From an uncultured Bacilli bacterium (GTDB taxonomy: Bacteria; Bacillota_I; Bacilli_A; RF39; UBA660), in assembly GCA_934177545.1 (NCBI GenBank), contig CAKPPI010000004.1, forward strand, positions 1 through 44,736: a stretch of 44,736 nt of DNA, given 5' to 3'. Numbering within the stretch: position 1 is the stretch's first letter; each line of letters starts with the position of its first letter. The notes under the pieces are model-generated. The model saw only the letters and a list, made by a program, of their open reading frames with translations, did not search any database and was not told the DNA's origin. The position numbers were made by a program, and so were the translations under genes. Positions 32,920 to 41,719 of the stretch are shown here, piece after piece.

Positions 32920-33025
32920 AAAAAAGCGGAGCCATAAGGCTCCTTCAGGGGGTTTCGGTAAGTATATCTACACAAAAAACAGTAGATTATACTTCATGAT
33001 AAATAGTAAAAGCTACCTATCATGT
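32920..33025 (-). ncRNA. Predicted C-rich small RNA
   Basis: A promoter-to-terminator unit of about 106 nt without a reading frame. Structure on the minus strand: stem 1 pairs 33024-33018 with 33001-32995 (7 bp); stem 2 pairs 32994-32982 with 32971-32960 (12 bp, one bulge, U-rich loop). A single-stranded linker then has ACCGAAACCCCCUGAA (32959-32944). The terminator stem GGAGCC/GGCTCC (32943-32938 with 32933-32928) ends in six T. A C-rich linker between stem-loops is typical of trans-acting RNAs in Firmicutes (RsaE/RoxS type) that pair with Shine-Dalgarno sites. It resembles none of the housekeeping RNAs I know. The rest of 32766-33092 has only a weak -10 for the methylase gene. Confidence 0.6.
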
Positions 33026-33031
33026 AACTTA

Positions 33032-33060
33032 ATAATAACTAAAAAACTCTAAGATGTCAA
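33032..33060 (-). promoter_or_regulatory. Promoter of the small RNA
   Basis: Minus strand TTGACA (33060-33055), exactly 17 bp, TATTAT (33037-33032). It lies just after the recG stop and predicts a start near 33025. Confidence 0.7.
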
Positions 33061-33092
33061 TTTTATTTCCGAAACTTTCCACTTCTTTACAC

Positions 33093-35084
33093 TTAACTAT
33101 GTATAATTGATTCAATAATCTTTTTCTTTAATTGTTTTTCTTCTTCTGTCTTTTTTAATAAATACTGATAAGAATCTTCTCTTGCTCTTAAAAGAATAGA
33201 ATAATCATTCTTTATATTAGCTATTTTAAAAGACATATCACCACTTTGTTTAGTACCAAATAAATCACCATGACCTCTTAGTTTAAAGTCTTCTTCACTT
33301 ATTTCAAACCCATCAGTAGTCTTTTCCATAATATGAAGTCTTTCCGTATCTTGATTACTTATTAAAACACAATGTGACTGTAAATCATTCCTTCCTACTC
33401 TTCCTCTTAACTGATGAAGAGTTGAAAGTCCAAATCTATTAGCATCAAATATAACCATCATAGTAGCATTAGGAACATCTACTCCTACTTCAATAACAGT
33501 TGTACTAATTAGTATTTGACACTTATTAAGGAGAAAGTCATTCATAACTTTATCTTTAGCTGCTGTAGCCATCTTACCATGAACTAGCCTTATCTTATAT
33601 TTACTACCAAAAGCGACTGTTAATTTATCTTTAAGTTCATTAACATTAGTTAAATCACTATTTTCACTTTCTTCTATCAAAGGTGCTATTACATATATCT
33701 GATGATCTTGCTTCAATTCTTCATACATCATAGCTAAAACATCTTTCATCTCAGCCTCATTCTTTAGCACTGTATGAATCTTTTTTCTACCCTTTGGTCT
33801 TGTCTTAATAGTAGATACATCCATATCACCAAAGATAGTTAAAGCATAAGTTCTAGGTATGGGAGTAGCACTCATATATAAGGTATCTGGTTTCTTACCC
33901 TTATTTTCTAAATTAGCTCGTTGATTAACACCAAATCTATGTTGCTCATCAGTAATAACTAATCCTAGATTGTTATACTCTACCTCTTCTTGAATTAAAG
34001 AATGAGTTCCAATAATAACATCTATATCATTATTAGCAAGGCTTGTTAAAATCTTATCTTTATCCCTCTTGCTAGTTGATCCTGTTAATAAGGCAATATT
34101 TATATCAGTATCTTTAAAGATATCTTTCATATTATTATAATGCTGGGTAGCAAGTATTTCAGTAGGTGCCATTAAAGCACTCTGATATCCTGCTAGATAG
34201 TTAGCATAGATAGCAAGAAAAGAAACAATTGTCTTACCACTACCAACATCACCTTGCAATAATCTATTCATCTTTCCTTCACTAGCTAAGTCTTTTACAA
34301 TATCAGAAACTGCTTTTTCCTGATCAGTTGTAAGCTCAAAAGGAAGGGTTTTAATAAAGTCTTCTACTTTTTTAGTATCTATTTCTTTTTTTATACCAGA
34401 ATTTTTATTCTTATTTTCCATTTTTAAATAGTTAATCTTAAACATAAAAGAAAATAACTCTTCATACTTAAGTCTATTCTTCGCTTCCTCTAACTTTTCA
34501 AGAGAAGGTGGGTTATGGACTATATTTAAAGCGGTTCTTTTATTAACAAAGTTATACTTTTCTTGATACTCTAAAGGGATAAAATCTGTTATTTCTTTAT
34601 AATTACCTAGTAAAGCCATATTTATATAAGTAGACATATTCTTATTAGTAAGACCACTAGTTAAATGATAAACTGGTTCTATCTTAATCTTCGCAGATAA
34701 CGTTTCTAACTTTATATCAGATGCCGTAATAACATTCTTTCTCTTATCAAATTTACCTATTACTGTAACACCAGTACCTACTGCTAAATGACTTTTTAGA
34801 AAGGCTCTATTAAATATAGATATACCAACTACGCCTGATGAAGTAACTAATCTAAAGTTCATTTTATTAAGTCCTGCTTTAAACCTAACTAAGATTGGAC
34901 TGCTTTCTATTCTTCCATCTATAATAATATGATCACCATCTACTGTATCAGTAAGTGATCCTCTTTTCAAAATATCATAACGAAATGGATAATGGGTTAC
35001 CAAATCATCTACTGTGGTAATCCCTATTTTATTCAAAAGGACTAAAGACCTTGGTCCTATCCCTCTAACATCATTTAATGCCAC
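33093..35084 (-). CDS. recG: RecG, branch-migrating DNA helicase
   Basis: A 663-residue RecG. The N-terminal wedge/OB region starts with DVRGIGPRSLVLLNKIGI. The helicase core shows motif I GDVGSGKT near residue 283, Ia MAPTEILA, II DEQH near 385, III SATPIPRT, and V-VI TTVIEVGVDVPNA...LHQLRGRVGR near 545-570. The RecG-specific end LRGHGDLFGTKQSG is present. RecG rewinds stalled forks and processes Holliday junctions. Start chosen: GTG 35084, 5 nt after GAGGTGG; the GTG at 35093 lies inside that site. It is divergent from the next gene. Confidence 0.96.
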   Translation of the reverse strand: MALNDVRGIGPRSLVLLNKIGITTVDDLVTHYPFRYDILKRGSLTDTVDGDHIIIDGRIESSPILVRFKAGLNKMNFRLVTSSGVVGISIFNRAFLKSHLAVGTGVTVIGKFDKRKNVITASDIKLETLSAKIKIEPVYHLTSGLTNKNMSTYINMALLGNYKEITDFIPLEYQEKYNFVNKRTALNIVHNPPSLEKLEEAKNRLKYEELFSFMFKINYLKMENKNKNSGIKKEIDTKKVEDFIKTLPFELTTDQEKAVSDIVKDLASEGKMNRLLQGDVGSGKTIVSFLAIYANYLAGYQSALMAPTEILATQHYNNMKDIFKDTDINIALLTGSTSKRDKDKILTSLANNDIDVIIGTHSLIQEEVEYNNLGLVITDEQHRFGVNQRANLENKGKKPDTLYMSATPIPRTYALTIFGDMDVSTIKTRPKGRKKIHTVLKNEAEMKDVLAMMYEELKQDHQIYVIAPLIEESENSDLTNVNELKDKLTVAFGSKYKIRLVHGKMATAAKDKVMNDFLLNKCQILISTTVIEVGVDVPNATMMVIFDANRFGLSTLHQLRGRVGRNDLQSHCVLISNQDTERLHIMEKTTDGFEISEEDFKLRGHGDLFGTKQSGDMSFKIANIKNDYSILLRAREDSYQYLLKKTEEEKQLKKKIIESIIHS

Positions 35085-35110
35085 AACTACCACCTCTTCT
35101 TCTGCCTGAT

Positions 35111-35139
35111 ATTATATCACATTTTTAGGACTTTTTGAA
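35111..35139 (-). promoter_or_regulatory. Promoter of recG
   Basis: Minus strand TTCAAA (35139-35134), 17 bp, TATAAT (35116-35111), leaving a 20-nt leader. Confidence 0.45.
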
Positions 35140-35735
35140 GATGAAAACACATAAAATATTATAAGGAGGCTTAATGAAATTAATTATTGATGACATGATA
35201 GATGCTAATGAGAATCTTCTTTTAACTAATAAATTTATTACTGGCTTTAGACTTAAACTTGCTCTTACTAGTGATAATATTGTTATCGTATTACCTAGTA
35301 AAATAGATATTTCTCTTACTAATTTAACCTTTAAAGAGATAAAAAAGATTAATCAGAATCTATATACTCTTAAAGAGACATTAGAGATATTTAAGAATTA
35401 TCAAAAAGAACTTATCTTAACTATTTCTAGGTTAGATGATAAGACTAATCTATTTATTGATTTAATTCTAGTAGAAATACAAAAGTATAGTAATTTAAAC
35501 TTTTCATTTGAAACTAGTGATGATACTATTTATCAATATTTAAAGAGTACTAGTTATCCTAGTTATTTAATTACAAGTGATTGCAAAGATAAAGTCATAA
35601 TAAAAAGAAAAGATAAGAATTATTTCTTTAATAAAGTATCTAGCATAACTAACTTTTATAAATTATTAAATAATCATTCTAACTCTTTTCCTTTATATAT
35701 TATCATTCAAGAAAATATGAAAAAGTCTTTGCTTT

Positions 35736-36476
<741 letters not shown>

Positions 36477-36559
36477 TATTATCATCACCTTCCATTTTAA
36501 TTATAACAAGAGATAGTACTTATAAGTAAATAATCTTTGAAAGATGACACAATTTGACA

Positions 36560-36587
36560 AAAAAAATAAGATACCAAGAGTATCTTT
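36560..36587 (-). terminator. Terminator of the ten-tRNA operon
   Basis: AAGATAC/GTATCTT arms (36568-36574 and 36580-36586) are followed on the minus strand by an eight-base T tract after one A. Confidence 0.75.
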
Positions 36588-36612
36588 TATATTTATAATT
36601 TAAATTCTCGAA

Positions 36613-36688
36613 TGGTGGTTCCAGGTGGAATCGAACCACCGACACAAGGATTTTCAGTCCTTTGCTCTACCGACTGAGCTATGAAACC
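36613..36688 (-). tRNA. tRNA-Phe (GAA)
   Basis: Loop CTGAAAA gives anticodon GAA. CCA is encoded. Last gene of the ten-tRNA operon. Confidence 0.97.
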
Positions 36689-36694
36689 AAATAA

Positions 36695-36771
36695 TGGCGG
36701 TTCCGACGGGGCTCGAACCCGCGATCTTCTGCGTGACAGGCAGACGTGTTAACCAGCTGCACCACGGAACC
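36695..36771 (-). tRNA. tRNA-Asp (GTC)
   Basis: Loop CTGTCAC gives anticodon GTC. CCA is encoded. Ninth in the operon. Confidence 0.97.
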
Positions 36772-36775
36772 ATTA

Positions 36776-36851
36776 TGGTTGCGGGAGGAGGACTCGAACC
36801 TCCGGCCTCTGGGTTATGAGCCCAACGAGCTACCAACTGCTCCATCCCGCG
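36776..36851 (-). tRNA. Initiator tRNA-fMet (CAT)
   Basis: Loop CTCATAA gives CAT. The unpaired C1-A72 at the acceptor end and three G-C pairs in the anticodon stem (GGG/CCC) mark the initiator form. CCA is encoded. Confidence 0.95.
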
Positions 36852-36872
36852 ATATCAATATATAAATTTAAG

Positions 36873-36965
36873 TGGCGGAGGAAAAGGGATTCGAACCCCT
36901 GCGCCGCTTGCGCGACCTCCCGGTTTTCAAGACCGGTCCCTTCAACCAGACTTGGGTATTCCTCC
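36873..36965 (-). tRNA. tRNA-Ser (TGA)
   Basis: Loop CTTGAAA gives TGA. A long variable arm (class II) accounts for the 93-nt length. CCA is encoded. Confidence 0.97.
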
Positions 36966-36972
36966 AAATAAG

Positions 36973-37061
36973 TGGTGCCTAAGGCCGGACTTGAACCGGC
37001 ACGAAGTATGACCTTCGCAGGATTTTAAGTCCTGTGCGTCTACCAATTCCGCCACTCAGGC
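36973..37061 (-). tRNA. tRNA-Leu (TAA)
   Basis: Loop CTTAAAA gives TAA. Class II long variable arm, 89 nt, acceptor GCCTGAG/CTTAGGC with one G-U pair. CCA is encoded. Confidence 0.96.
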
Positions 37062-37064
37062 ACA

Positions 37065-37140
37065 TGGTGACCCGCATGAGATTCGAACTCATGACCCTTT
37101 GATTAAAAGTCAAATGCTCTACCGACTGAGCTAGCGGATC
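37065..37140 (-). tRNA. tRNA-Lys (TTT)
   Basis: Loop CTTTTAA gives TTT. CCA is encoded. 76 nt. Confidence 0.97.
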
Positions 37141-37153
37141 AAATATTTAAAAA

Positions 37154-37228
37154 TGGTTGCCTCGGTTAGATTCGAACTAACGCATGTCAGAGTCAAAGTC
37201 TGATGCCTTACCACTTGGCTACGAGGCA
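37154..37228 (-). tRNA. tRNA-Gln (TTG)
   Basis: Loop CTTTGAC gives TTG. The weak U1-A72 acceptor pair is the usual glutamine feature. CCA is encoded. 75 nt. Confidence 0.96.
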
Positions 37229-37238
37229 ATAACTAAGA

Positions 37239-37322
37239 TGGTGGAGAGAGATGGATTCGAACCATCGAACCCGAAGGAACAGATTTACAGTCTGTCGCGT
37301 TTAGCCACTTCGCTACCTCTCC
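37239..37322 (-). tRNA. tRNA-Tyr (GTA)
   Basis: Loop CTGTAAA gives GTA. Bacterial class II form with a long variable arm, 84 nt, CCA encoded. Confidence 0.96.
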
Positions 37323-37339
37323 GACTATAAATAATAAAA

Positions 37340-37415
37340 TGGTGCCGAAACCAGGAATCGAACCCGGAACCTACTGATTACAAATCAGTTGCTCTACCTA
37401 TTGAGCTATTTCGGC
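37340..37415 (-). tRNA. tRNA-Thr (TGT)
   Basis: Loop TTTGTAA gives TGT. CCA is encoded. 76 nt. Confidence 0.97.
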
Positions 37416-37422
37416 ATCTTAA

Positions 37423-37499
37423 TGGTGGGCGATATAGGACTCGAACCTATGACCCCCTGCTTGTAAGGCAGGTGCTCTAACCAACTGAGCTAATCGCCC
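37423..37499 (-). tRNA. tRNA-Val (TAC)
   Basis: Loop CTTACAA gives TAC. CCA is encoded. First gene of the ten-tRNA operon, about 15 nt after the predicted start. Confidence 0.97.
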
Positions 37500-37521
37500 A
37501 AGTAACCACTTGACGAAATTA

Positions 37522-37550
37522 AATATACCAATTTATTTAATGAATGTCAA
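37522..37550 (-). promoter_or_regulatory. Promoter of the ten-tRNA operon
   Basis: Minus strand TTGACA (37550-37545), exactly 17 bp, TATATT (37527-37522). The S1-domain gene ends 19 bp upstream without an evident terminator and could also read through. Confidence 0.8.
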
Positions 37551-37568
37551 CACTTTTTCCAATTTTTA

Positions 37569-37910
37569 TTATATTTTTTTCTCTTTTAGTGATTTTTCTA
37601 GAAAAATGGCTAAATTTTTAAATCCAGATGGTGTTTCTTTTATCTTACTTCCCCTATTTTTAGTAATACGATAATCAAGATTAATAGTACTTAAGGAGTA
37701 GTGATTATCTTTTTCTTCTCTTACTATTCTTACTCTTATTAGTTCTCCAATAGTAGCATAATCATTAACATCTTTTATAAATTTATTAGAGATTTCTGAA
37801 ATATGAATTAAACCGCTTGTATTATTATCTAGCTGAACAAAAATTCCATACTCTTTAATACCAGTGACATAACCCAGTACAACAGAACCTATCTTGTACT
37901 TTTCATGCAT
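37569..37910 (-). CDS. S1-domain RNA-binding protein (CvfD/YugI-like)
   Basis: A 113-residue protein with a single S1 fold at residues 4-75: KIGSVVLGYVTGIKEYGIFVQL, SGLIHISEIS and a final VRIVREEK strand. A short basic tail of about 35 residues follows (TKNRGSKIKETPSGFKNLAIFLEKSL). The arrangement matches YugI/CvfD (general stress protein 13), which associates with ribosomes. ATG 37910 follows GGTGAG. An extended -10 (TGCTATAAT on the minus strand near 37940) is a likely promoter, divergent from the NifU-like gene. Confidence 0.85.
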   Translation of the reverse strand: MHEKYKIGSVVLGYVTGIKEYGIFVQLDNNTSGLIHISEISNKFIKDVNDYATIGELIRVRIVREEKDNHYSLSTINLDYRITKNRGSKIKETPSGFKNLAIFLEKSLKEKKI

Positions 37911-37948
37911 CACTTCTCACCACAAATAGATTATAGCATAATTTTCTC

Positions 37949-37977
37949 TTTACGAAAAGAAAAAATTTATTTATAAT
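37949..37977 (+). promoter_or_regulatory. Promoter of the NifU-like gene
   Basis: TTTACG (37949-37954), 17 bp, TATAAT (37972-37977). The predicted leader is only about 10 nt and consists mainly of the ribosome-binding site. Confidence 0.5.
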
Positions 37978-37993
37978 GTTCTTGGTGAGAAAA

Positions 37994-38239
37994 ATGAATG
38001 ATGAACAAATAGAAGCTAAAGTAAGAGAAATCATTGATGAGTTACGTCCTTTTCTAGTAAGTGATGGAGGAACTCTTGATTTTGTAAGTTATAAAGATGG
38101 TATTGTCTATGTCAGTTTAGGTGGTGCTTGTGCTGATTGTGACTTCTTAGATGTTACTTTAAAAGATGGAATTGAACAAATGATAATGAACGAAATAGAA
38201 GAAGTTAAAGAAGTAAGAAATATTAATGAAGAAAATTAA
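37994..38239 (+). CDS. NifU C-terminal-domain (Nfu/YutI-like) Fe-S carrier
   Basis: An 81-residue Nfu protein. It starts MNDEQIEAKVREIIDELRP, followed by LVSDGGTLDFV and the cluster-binding CxxC in GACADCDFLDVTLKDGIE. Nfu proteins carry a 4Fe-4S cluster at a dimer interface and pass it to apo-enzymes. The start is ATG 37994, just after TTGGTGAGA; the frame opens earlier but lacks a ribosome-binding site there. It is convergent with the YutH-like gene and overlaps it by 17 bp, echoing the yutI-yutH neighbourhood of B. subtilis. Confidence 0.92.
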   Translation: MNDEQIEAKVREIIDELRPFLVSDGGTLDFVSYKDGIVYVSLGGACADCDFLDVTLKDGIEQMIMNEIEEVKEVRNINEEN

Positions 38240-39149
38240 AGTTTTCTAAGAAATCAATTTGAATTAAAAAACCGCTTTCTCTTAAAAGATTATAAAGATA
38301 AAATAAGAAGTCTTCATAGTCTTTTATTTTGTCTAAAATATTAATTATTTTATCTTCACTTACTATTCCATTTATAATATCTTCATAACAATCAAAATAG
38401 AAACTTGGAAACAACACTCTAGCCATTAATAGATGTCTTTGATAGGAACTATTTACACTAAGTAATAGTTTTTTTATTTGTCCATCTTGATAGCCATAGA
38501 AAAATAAATCTTTTAAGTATTCACTTATATCTCTTACTTTATAATCTATAATAAGAGATAATGGATTATAAAAGCTATTTAAATCATCATTTAGATGAAT
38601 TCTTTTATGACAGATAGTTAAGTTATCTTTACTACTCTTTTTTATAGATTTATTAACTTCACTTAGATAACTAATAGCTACTTCAGCATAACCAATAAAG
38701 TAGTCAATGCTAGTGTATAGTAAAGGATATTTGTCTTTGATATAAGGCTTTTGATACTCAAAGTAATCTATTTTTCTACACCATAAATTATACCAGTCAC
38801 TTCTATTAAGTATTAGATAATTATTATAATTAATATAAGTATCTTTAACTAAATCTTCTACTATTATCTTTCTATTAAGAAAGTTGTAACAAACTAGAAT
38901 ATAGTTTTTACCTTCTATTAGTGACGAATAGTTATTAAAAACATTATCTATAATTAAGGATGGGTAATTATAATAGACTAGACTTTTATTTAAACTAACT
39001 TGTTCTTTTATCTCTTGTTCCTGATTAGTTATTAAATAAAGAATATATAGTTTGTCATTCAAATAAAATTTATAATTTATGCCATCTTTGATAATTTCTA
39101 CGGGATAAAGGTGATAATAATAATTAAGAAAGTTTTTAATTTTAATCAC
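38223..39149 (-). CDS. YutH-like spore coat-associated protein (CotS family)
   Basis: A 308-residue protein related to YutH, of the CotS/kinase-like fold group. The best-conserved part is near residues 118-190: WYNLWCRKIDYFE, IDYFIGYAEVAISYL and LTICHKRIHLND, matching the WEKRIDQLE, YYMGLAENAIQYL and TVCHERF pattern of YutH. Active-site residues of true kinases are not apparent, so it is probably structural in the coat. The longest frame opens with GTG 39149, but that GTG lies inside AGAGGTG. The same spacing used by other genes here points to ATT 39140 as a possible start, giving 305 residues. A terminator lies between it and the upstream coiled-coil gene. Confidence 0.78.
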   Translation of the reverse strand: MIKIKNFLNYYYHLYPVEIIKDGINYKFYLNDKLYILYLITNQEQEIKEQVSLNKSLVYYNYPSLIIDNVFNNYSSLIEGKNYILVCYNFLNRKIIVEDLVKDTYINYNNYLILNRSDWYNLWCRKIDYFEYQKPYIKDKYPLLYTSIDYFIGYAEVAISYLSEVNKSIKKSSKDNLTICHKRIHLNDDLNSFYNPLSLIIDYKVRDISEYLKDLFFYGYQDGQIKKLLLSVNSSYQRHLLMARVLFPSFYFDCYEDIINGIVSEDKIINILDKIKDYEDFLFYLYNLLRESGFLIQIDFLENFNFLH

Positions 39150-39174
39150 CTCTATTTAATATTATGAAACGCTA

Positions 39175-39202
39175 CAAAAAAAGAGTACTATTTTTAGTAC
39201 CC
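39175..39202 (-). terminator. Terminator of the coiled-coil protein gene
   Basis: GGGTACTA/TAGTACTC pairing (39202-39195 with 39190-39183) is followed on the minus strand by a run of T (39182-39175). Confidence 0.75.
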
Positions 39203-41058
39203 TATCTTCTTCTACTTGTCTTTTCATCGCCAACAGCTTTTGGAGTTATAGCACCTAAAACATCATCTTTTTTAGGTGTTTGTTCATCTCGACCTTGTAT
39301 AGGAGGATAAAAACCAGCTGAAAAGCCATCATCATGAATATCAATAAAATTAGAATCAGTATTACCAAAAGAAACATCACCTTTAGCTATAGAAAAACCT
39401 TGTAACTCTCTTTTAGCATTTTCTAGTTTCTCTAATTTATCACGTAAATCAGAGTCAATTTCTTCTGTATTTTTTTGTAATTCTCTTTGTTCTGATTGAA
39501 CTGCTTCTTGTTCTTTACTTATTACATCTTGACTTGCTTTTTCTTGTAATAAACTTGACTTATACTTTCTAGTTGCTTCTTCTTCCTCCGCTATTTGTCT
39601 TCTATTATCTGCTATTTGCTTTTGAATTCTCAATGCTATTTCAATTTTTTGATTTAATTTGTCAATGTCTTCTTGTTGTCTTTTTTTTCTTTCAATATCA
39701 GCTTTCATCTGATTAAGTTCTTCTTTACTTTTAGCCAGTTCATTTTCTTTATTCTCTCTTGCTTGTTTTTCGGCTTTGTACTCTTGTTCTGCTTCTGATT
39801 TTTCTTGATGTTTTTCCCAAGCTTCACGTCCTGACTCAGTCAATTGCTTTCTTAAATCTTCAATATTAGGAACAATTTCTTCAGATGTAAGATCAATATC
39901 TGCAGTTGCACTATCTTCTTTTCCTGTTGTTTCTGTATGATAAGTTTGTGTTTGTTTACCAGTCAATCTACTAGCAAAACCTTCAAGTTCTTCATCTGGC
40001 AATGTATCAACGTTATCACTTGATAGAGCAAATGGTTTTGAAGTTCCGAAAATATCATCTCCAACATTTTCTGTTGAGACAAACTTACTTTCAGCATTAG
40101 TAGATGATCTTCTTAGCCAATCTGGCATATCCAAAGATACTGGACCTGCAGTCTCTTCTAATTCACTTGTATTATCTTTGAATATTGGATTCTCATCATT
40201 TAAGTTTTGTTTTGTATCAGATGTACTTACTGGTTCCGGAGAAACAGTTGCACTTTTAACTTGACCACCATTTAAGATTTGATTTAAATCTTCTCTTTCT
40301 AGTCCGTTTTTGTTTCTACTAGAACTAATATTTTCGAAGAAATTATCAAGTTCTTTCTCTTTATCTCTATTTGTTGCTATTTTGCTAGCAAGATCATCAA
40401 GTTTTGCTTCACCACCATCATCAATTTGTTTCGCAAAATCATCAACTTTTTTATCAGTTGCAGTGCTTAAAGCTTGATATACTGATTTTTTAATATCATC
40501 TTGCTCGGCTTTAGATATTTCAACTTCCCTCTTTATAGGTTTTGCCATCCTAGAAAATGTATTCTTTGAAGTAGAAAACACATCATTCATTTGTTTATAA
40601 GCATCTACTATATTAGTAATTGGTTCTTGACTTTGCGATACTACTGTTTTATTTGCTGATTTTCTGAAGCTATTTGACATTTTTTTGAAATTTAACATAG
40701 GAAGTTTTAAAACACGTCTTCCAGCACTAACGACTCTTTCATAATTTTCATTAAACATATCTATTCTATTTTCTAAATCAGAAATATCAGAATCGATCTT
40801 AGCAGTAAAACTATTTTTTTCTTCAGTACTCATAGTAGTAATATTTTTCAAGCCAATATCTGCTAATGTTCTAGCCTCTTTGGCCTGTTTTAACATATGT
40901 TCCGAAAAATATTTTTCTACCTTACCTATAACCATGAAAGTCATAGCTTGTAACTTCAGTTTTGTTGGAGACGCTTTTGCTACTGTCTCACTCGGATTGG
41001 AAATAAGTCTTATACCAAACTCTTCCATCTCTTTTATTTTCTTCTCTTCTTCATTCAT
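39202..41058 (-). CDS. 618-residue coiled-coil protein of unknown function
   Basis: Not recognised. Residues 1-125 are helical. Residues about 185-400 are polar and low in complexity (Ser, Thr, Asp, Glu, Asn), probably disordered, with short hydrophobic motifs such as MPDWLRRS and LEGFASRLTG. Residues about 405-555 form a long coiled coil rich in Glu, Lys and Gln. The tail has GFYPPIQGRDEQTP and ends in Arg. No signal peptide or membrane helix is visible, so it is probably cytosolic and scaffolding. GGAGG precedes the ATG. The DUF1292 gene lies 18 bp upstream, so the two are likely cotranscribed. Confidence 0.65.
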   Translation of the reverse strand: MNEEEKKIKEMEEFGIRLISNPSETVAKASPTKLKLQAMTFMVIGKVEKYFSEHMLKQAKEARTLADIGLKNITTMSTEEKNSFTAKIDSDISDLENRIDMFNENYERVVSAGRRVLKLPMLNFKKMSNSFRKSANKTVVSQSQEPITNIVDAYKQMNDVFSTSKNTFSRMAKPIKREVEISKAEQDDIKKSVYQALSTATDKKVDDFAKQIDDGGEAKLDDLASKIATNRDKEKELDNFFENISSSRNKNGLEREDLNQILNGGQVKSATVSPEPVSTSDTKQNLNDENPIFKDNTSELEETAGPVSLDMPDWLRRSSTNAESKFVSTENVGDDIFGTSKPFALSSDNVDTLPDEELEGFASRLTGKQTQTYHTETTGKEDSATADIDLTSEEIVPNIEDLRKQLTESGREAWEKHQEKSEAEQEYKAEKQARENKENELAKSKEELNQMKADIERKKRQQEDIDKLNQKIEIALRIQKQIADNRRQIAEEEEATRKYKSSLLQEKASQDVISKEQEAVQSEQRELQKNTEEIDSDLRDKLEKLENAKRELQGFSIAKGDVSFGNTDSNFIDIHDDGFSAGFYPPIQGRDEQTPKKDDVLGAITPKAVGDEKTSRRR

Positions 41059-41076
41059 AATTTATGCCTCCAACCA

Positions 41077-41340
41077 TTACTGAGATAATTTGCGTAATAC
41101 GTCTTTTACCCTATTCCATTCTTCTTCATTCTCTACTCCAAATAATTGTGGAGTTTCCCCATTTCTTTCAATACGTGATACATAAACTGTAACATTACCG
41201 TTCGTATCTTTCTCATTCTTAGTATAAACCACATATTCTTTTTGTGTATCTTTAAACTCGAATGCAATAACTACTTCTACTTCATCAATAGAGCCATCTT
41301 CTTGCACAATTGACATAATCTTTTTGTTGTCATTTTCCAT
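41077..41340 (-). CDS. DUF1292-family protein (YrzB-like)
   Basis: An 87-residue acidic protein. The DUF1292 pattern is visible: an initial IVQEDGSIDEVEVVIAFEF, then KEYVVYTKNE.....NVTVYVSRI, and the end EEEWNRVKDVLRKL. In Bacillus, YrzB accompanies yrzL and yrrK; its role is not established. GGAGG precedes the ATG. Here it heads a two-gene unit with the coiled-coil protein, after the yutD terminator. Confidence 0.82.
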   Translation of the reverse strand: MENDNKKIMSIVQEDGSIDEVEVVIAFEFKDTQKEYVVYTKNEKDTNGNVTVYVSRIERNGETPQLFGVENEEEWNRVKDVLRKLSQ

Positions 41341-41383
41341 AGATATAATTCCTCCCTCGCTATTCTACATCATTATATTATCA

Positions 41384-41417
41384 TAAAAAAACAAAAATAG
41401 AAAGCATTTTTTCTATT
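41384..41417 (-). terminator. Terminator after yutD
   Basis: AATAGAAA/TTTCTATT arms (41396-41403 and 41410-41417) are followed on the minus strand by TTTTTGTTTTTTT. Confidence 0.75.
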
Positions 41418-41421
41418 CTTG

Positions 41422-41694
41422 TTACATTATTACCTTTTTTAGTAAAAAATAGTGACATCCATAAGCACAATAATTTTTAATATAATTATCTAAACCTTTG
41501 ATATCATTTATTAAGTTTTTGTTTTTATTGTTACTATCATAATAGCCTTTTAACCTCAATTTATTATAGGCAAAATCACCAAAGATATAGTCATAAGGCT
41601 CAAAATAGTCAGTTATTAAAGAGTCTACTAATTCTTTATCAAAGTATTCACTGCCTTTTATTATTTCATATTTATTATTAAAAAACTCTACCAT
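41422..41694 (-). CDS. yutD: YutD-family protein (DUF1027)
   Basis: A 90-residue protein matching YutD: YDYIFGDFAYNKLRLKGYYD near residue 33 and the end NYIKNYCAYGCHYFLLKK, with two cysteines spaced as in B. subtilis (YCNFGCAYFVLRK). Function is not established. AGAGGAAA precedes the ATG. It lies 25 bp after yunB in the same direction, with a terminator after it. Confidence 0.88.
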   Translation of the reverse strand: MVEFFNNKYEIIKGSEYFDKELVDSLITDYFEPYDYIFGDFAYNKLRLKGYYDSNNKNKNLINDIKGLDNYIKNYCAYGCHYFLLKKVIM

Positions 41695-41719
41695 ACAATT
41701 TCCTCTTTCTTATTTTATT

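Noticed and set aside
32920..33025. Riboswitch or attenuator of the downstream methylase gene, or tmRNA/6S/SRP RNA
   Set aside because: The terminator lies 155 nt before the methylase start, which has its own -10, and neither length nor sequence fits those RNAs.
36654..36845. Open frame running through tRNA genes
   Set aside because: It lies entirely over tRNA-Phe, tRNA-Asp and tRNA-fMet, so it is not a protein gene.
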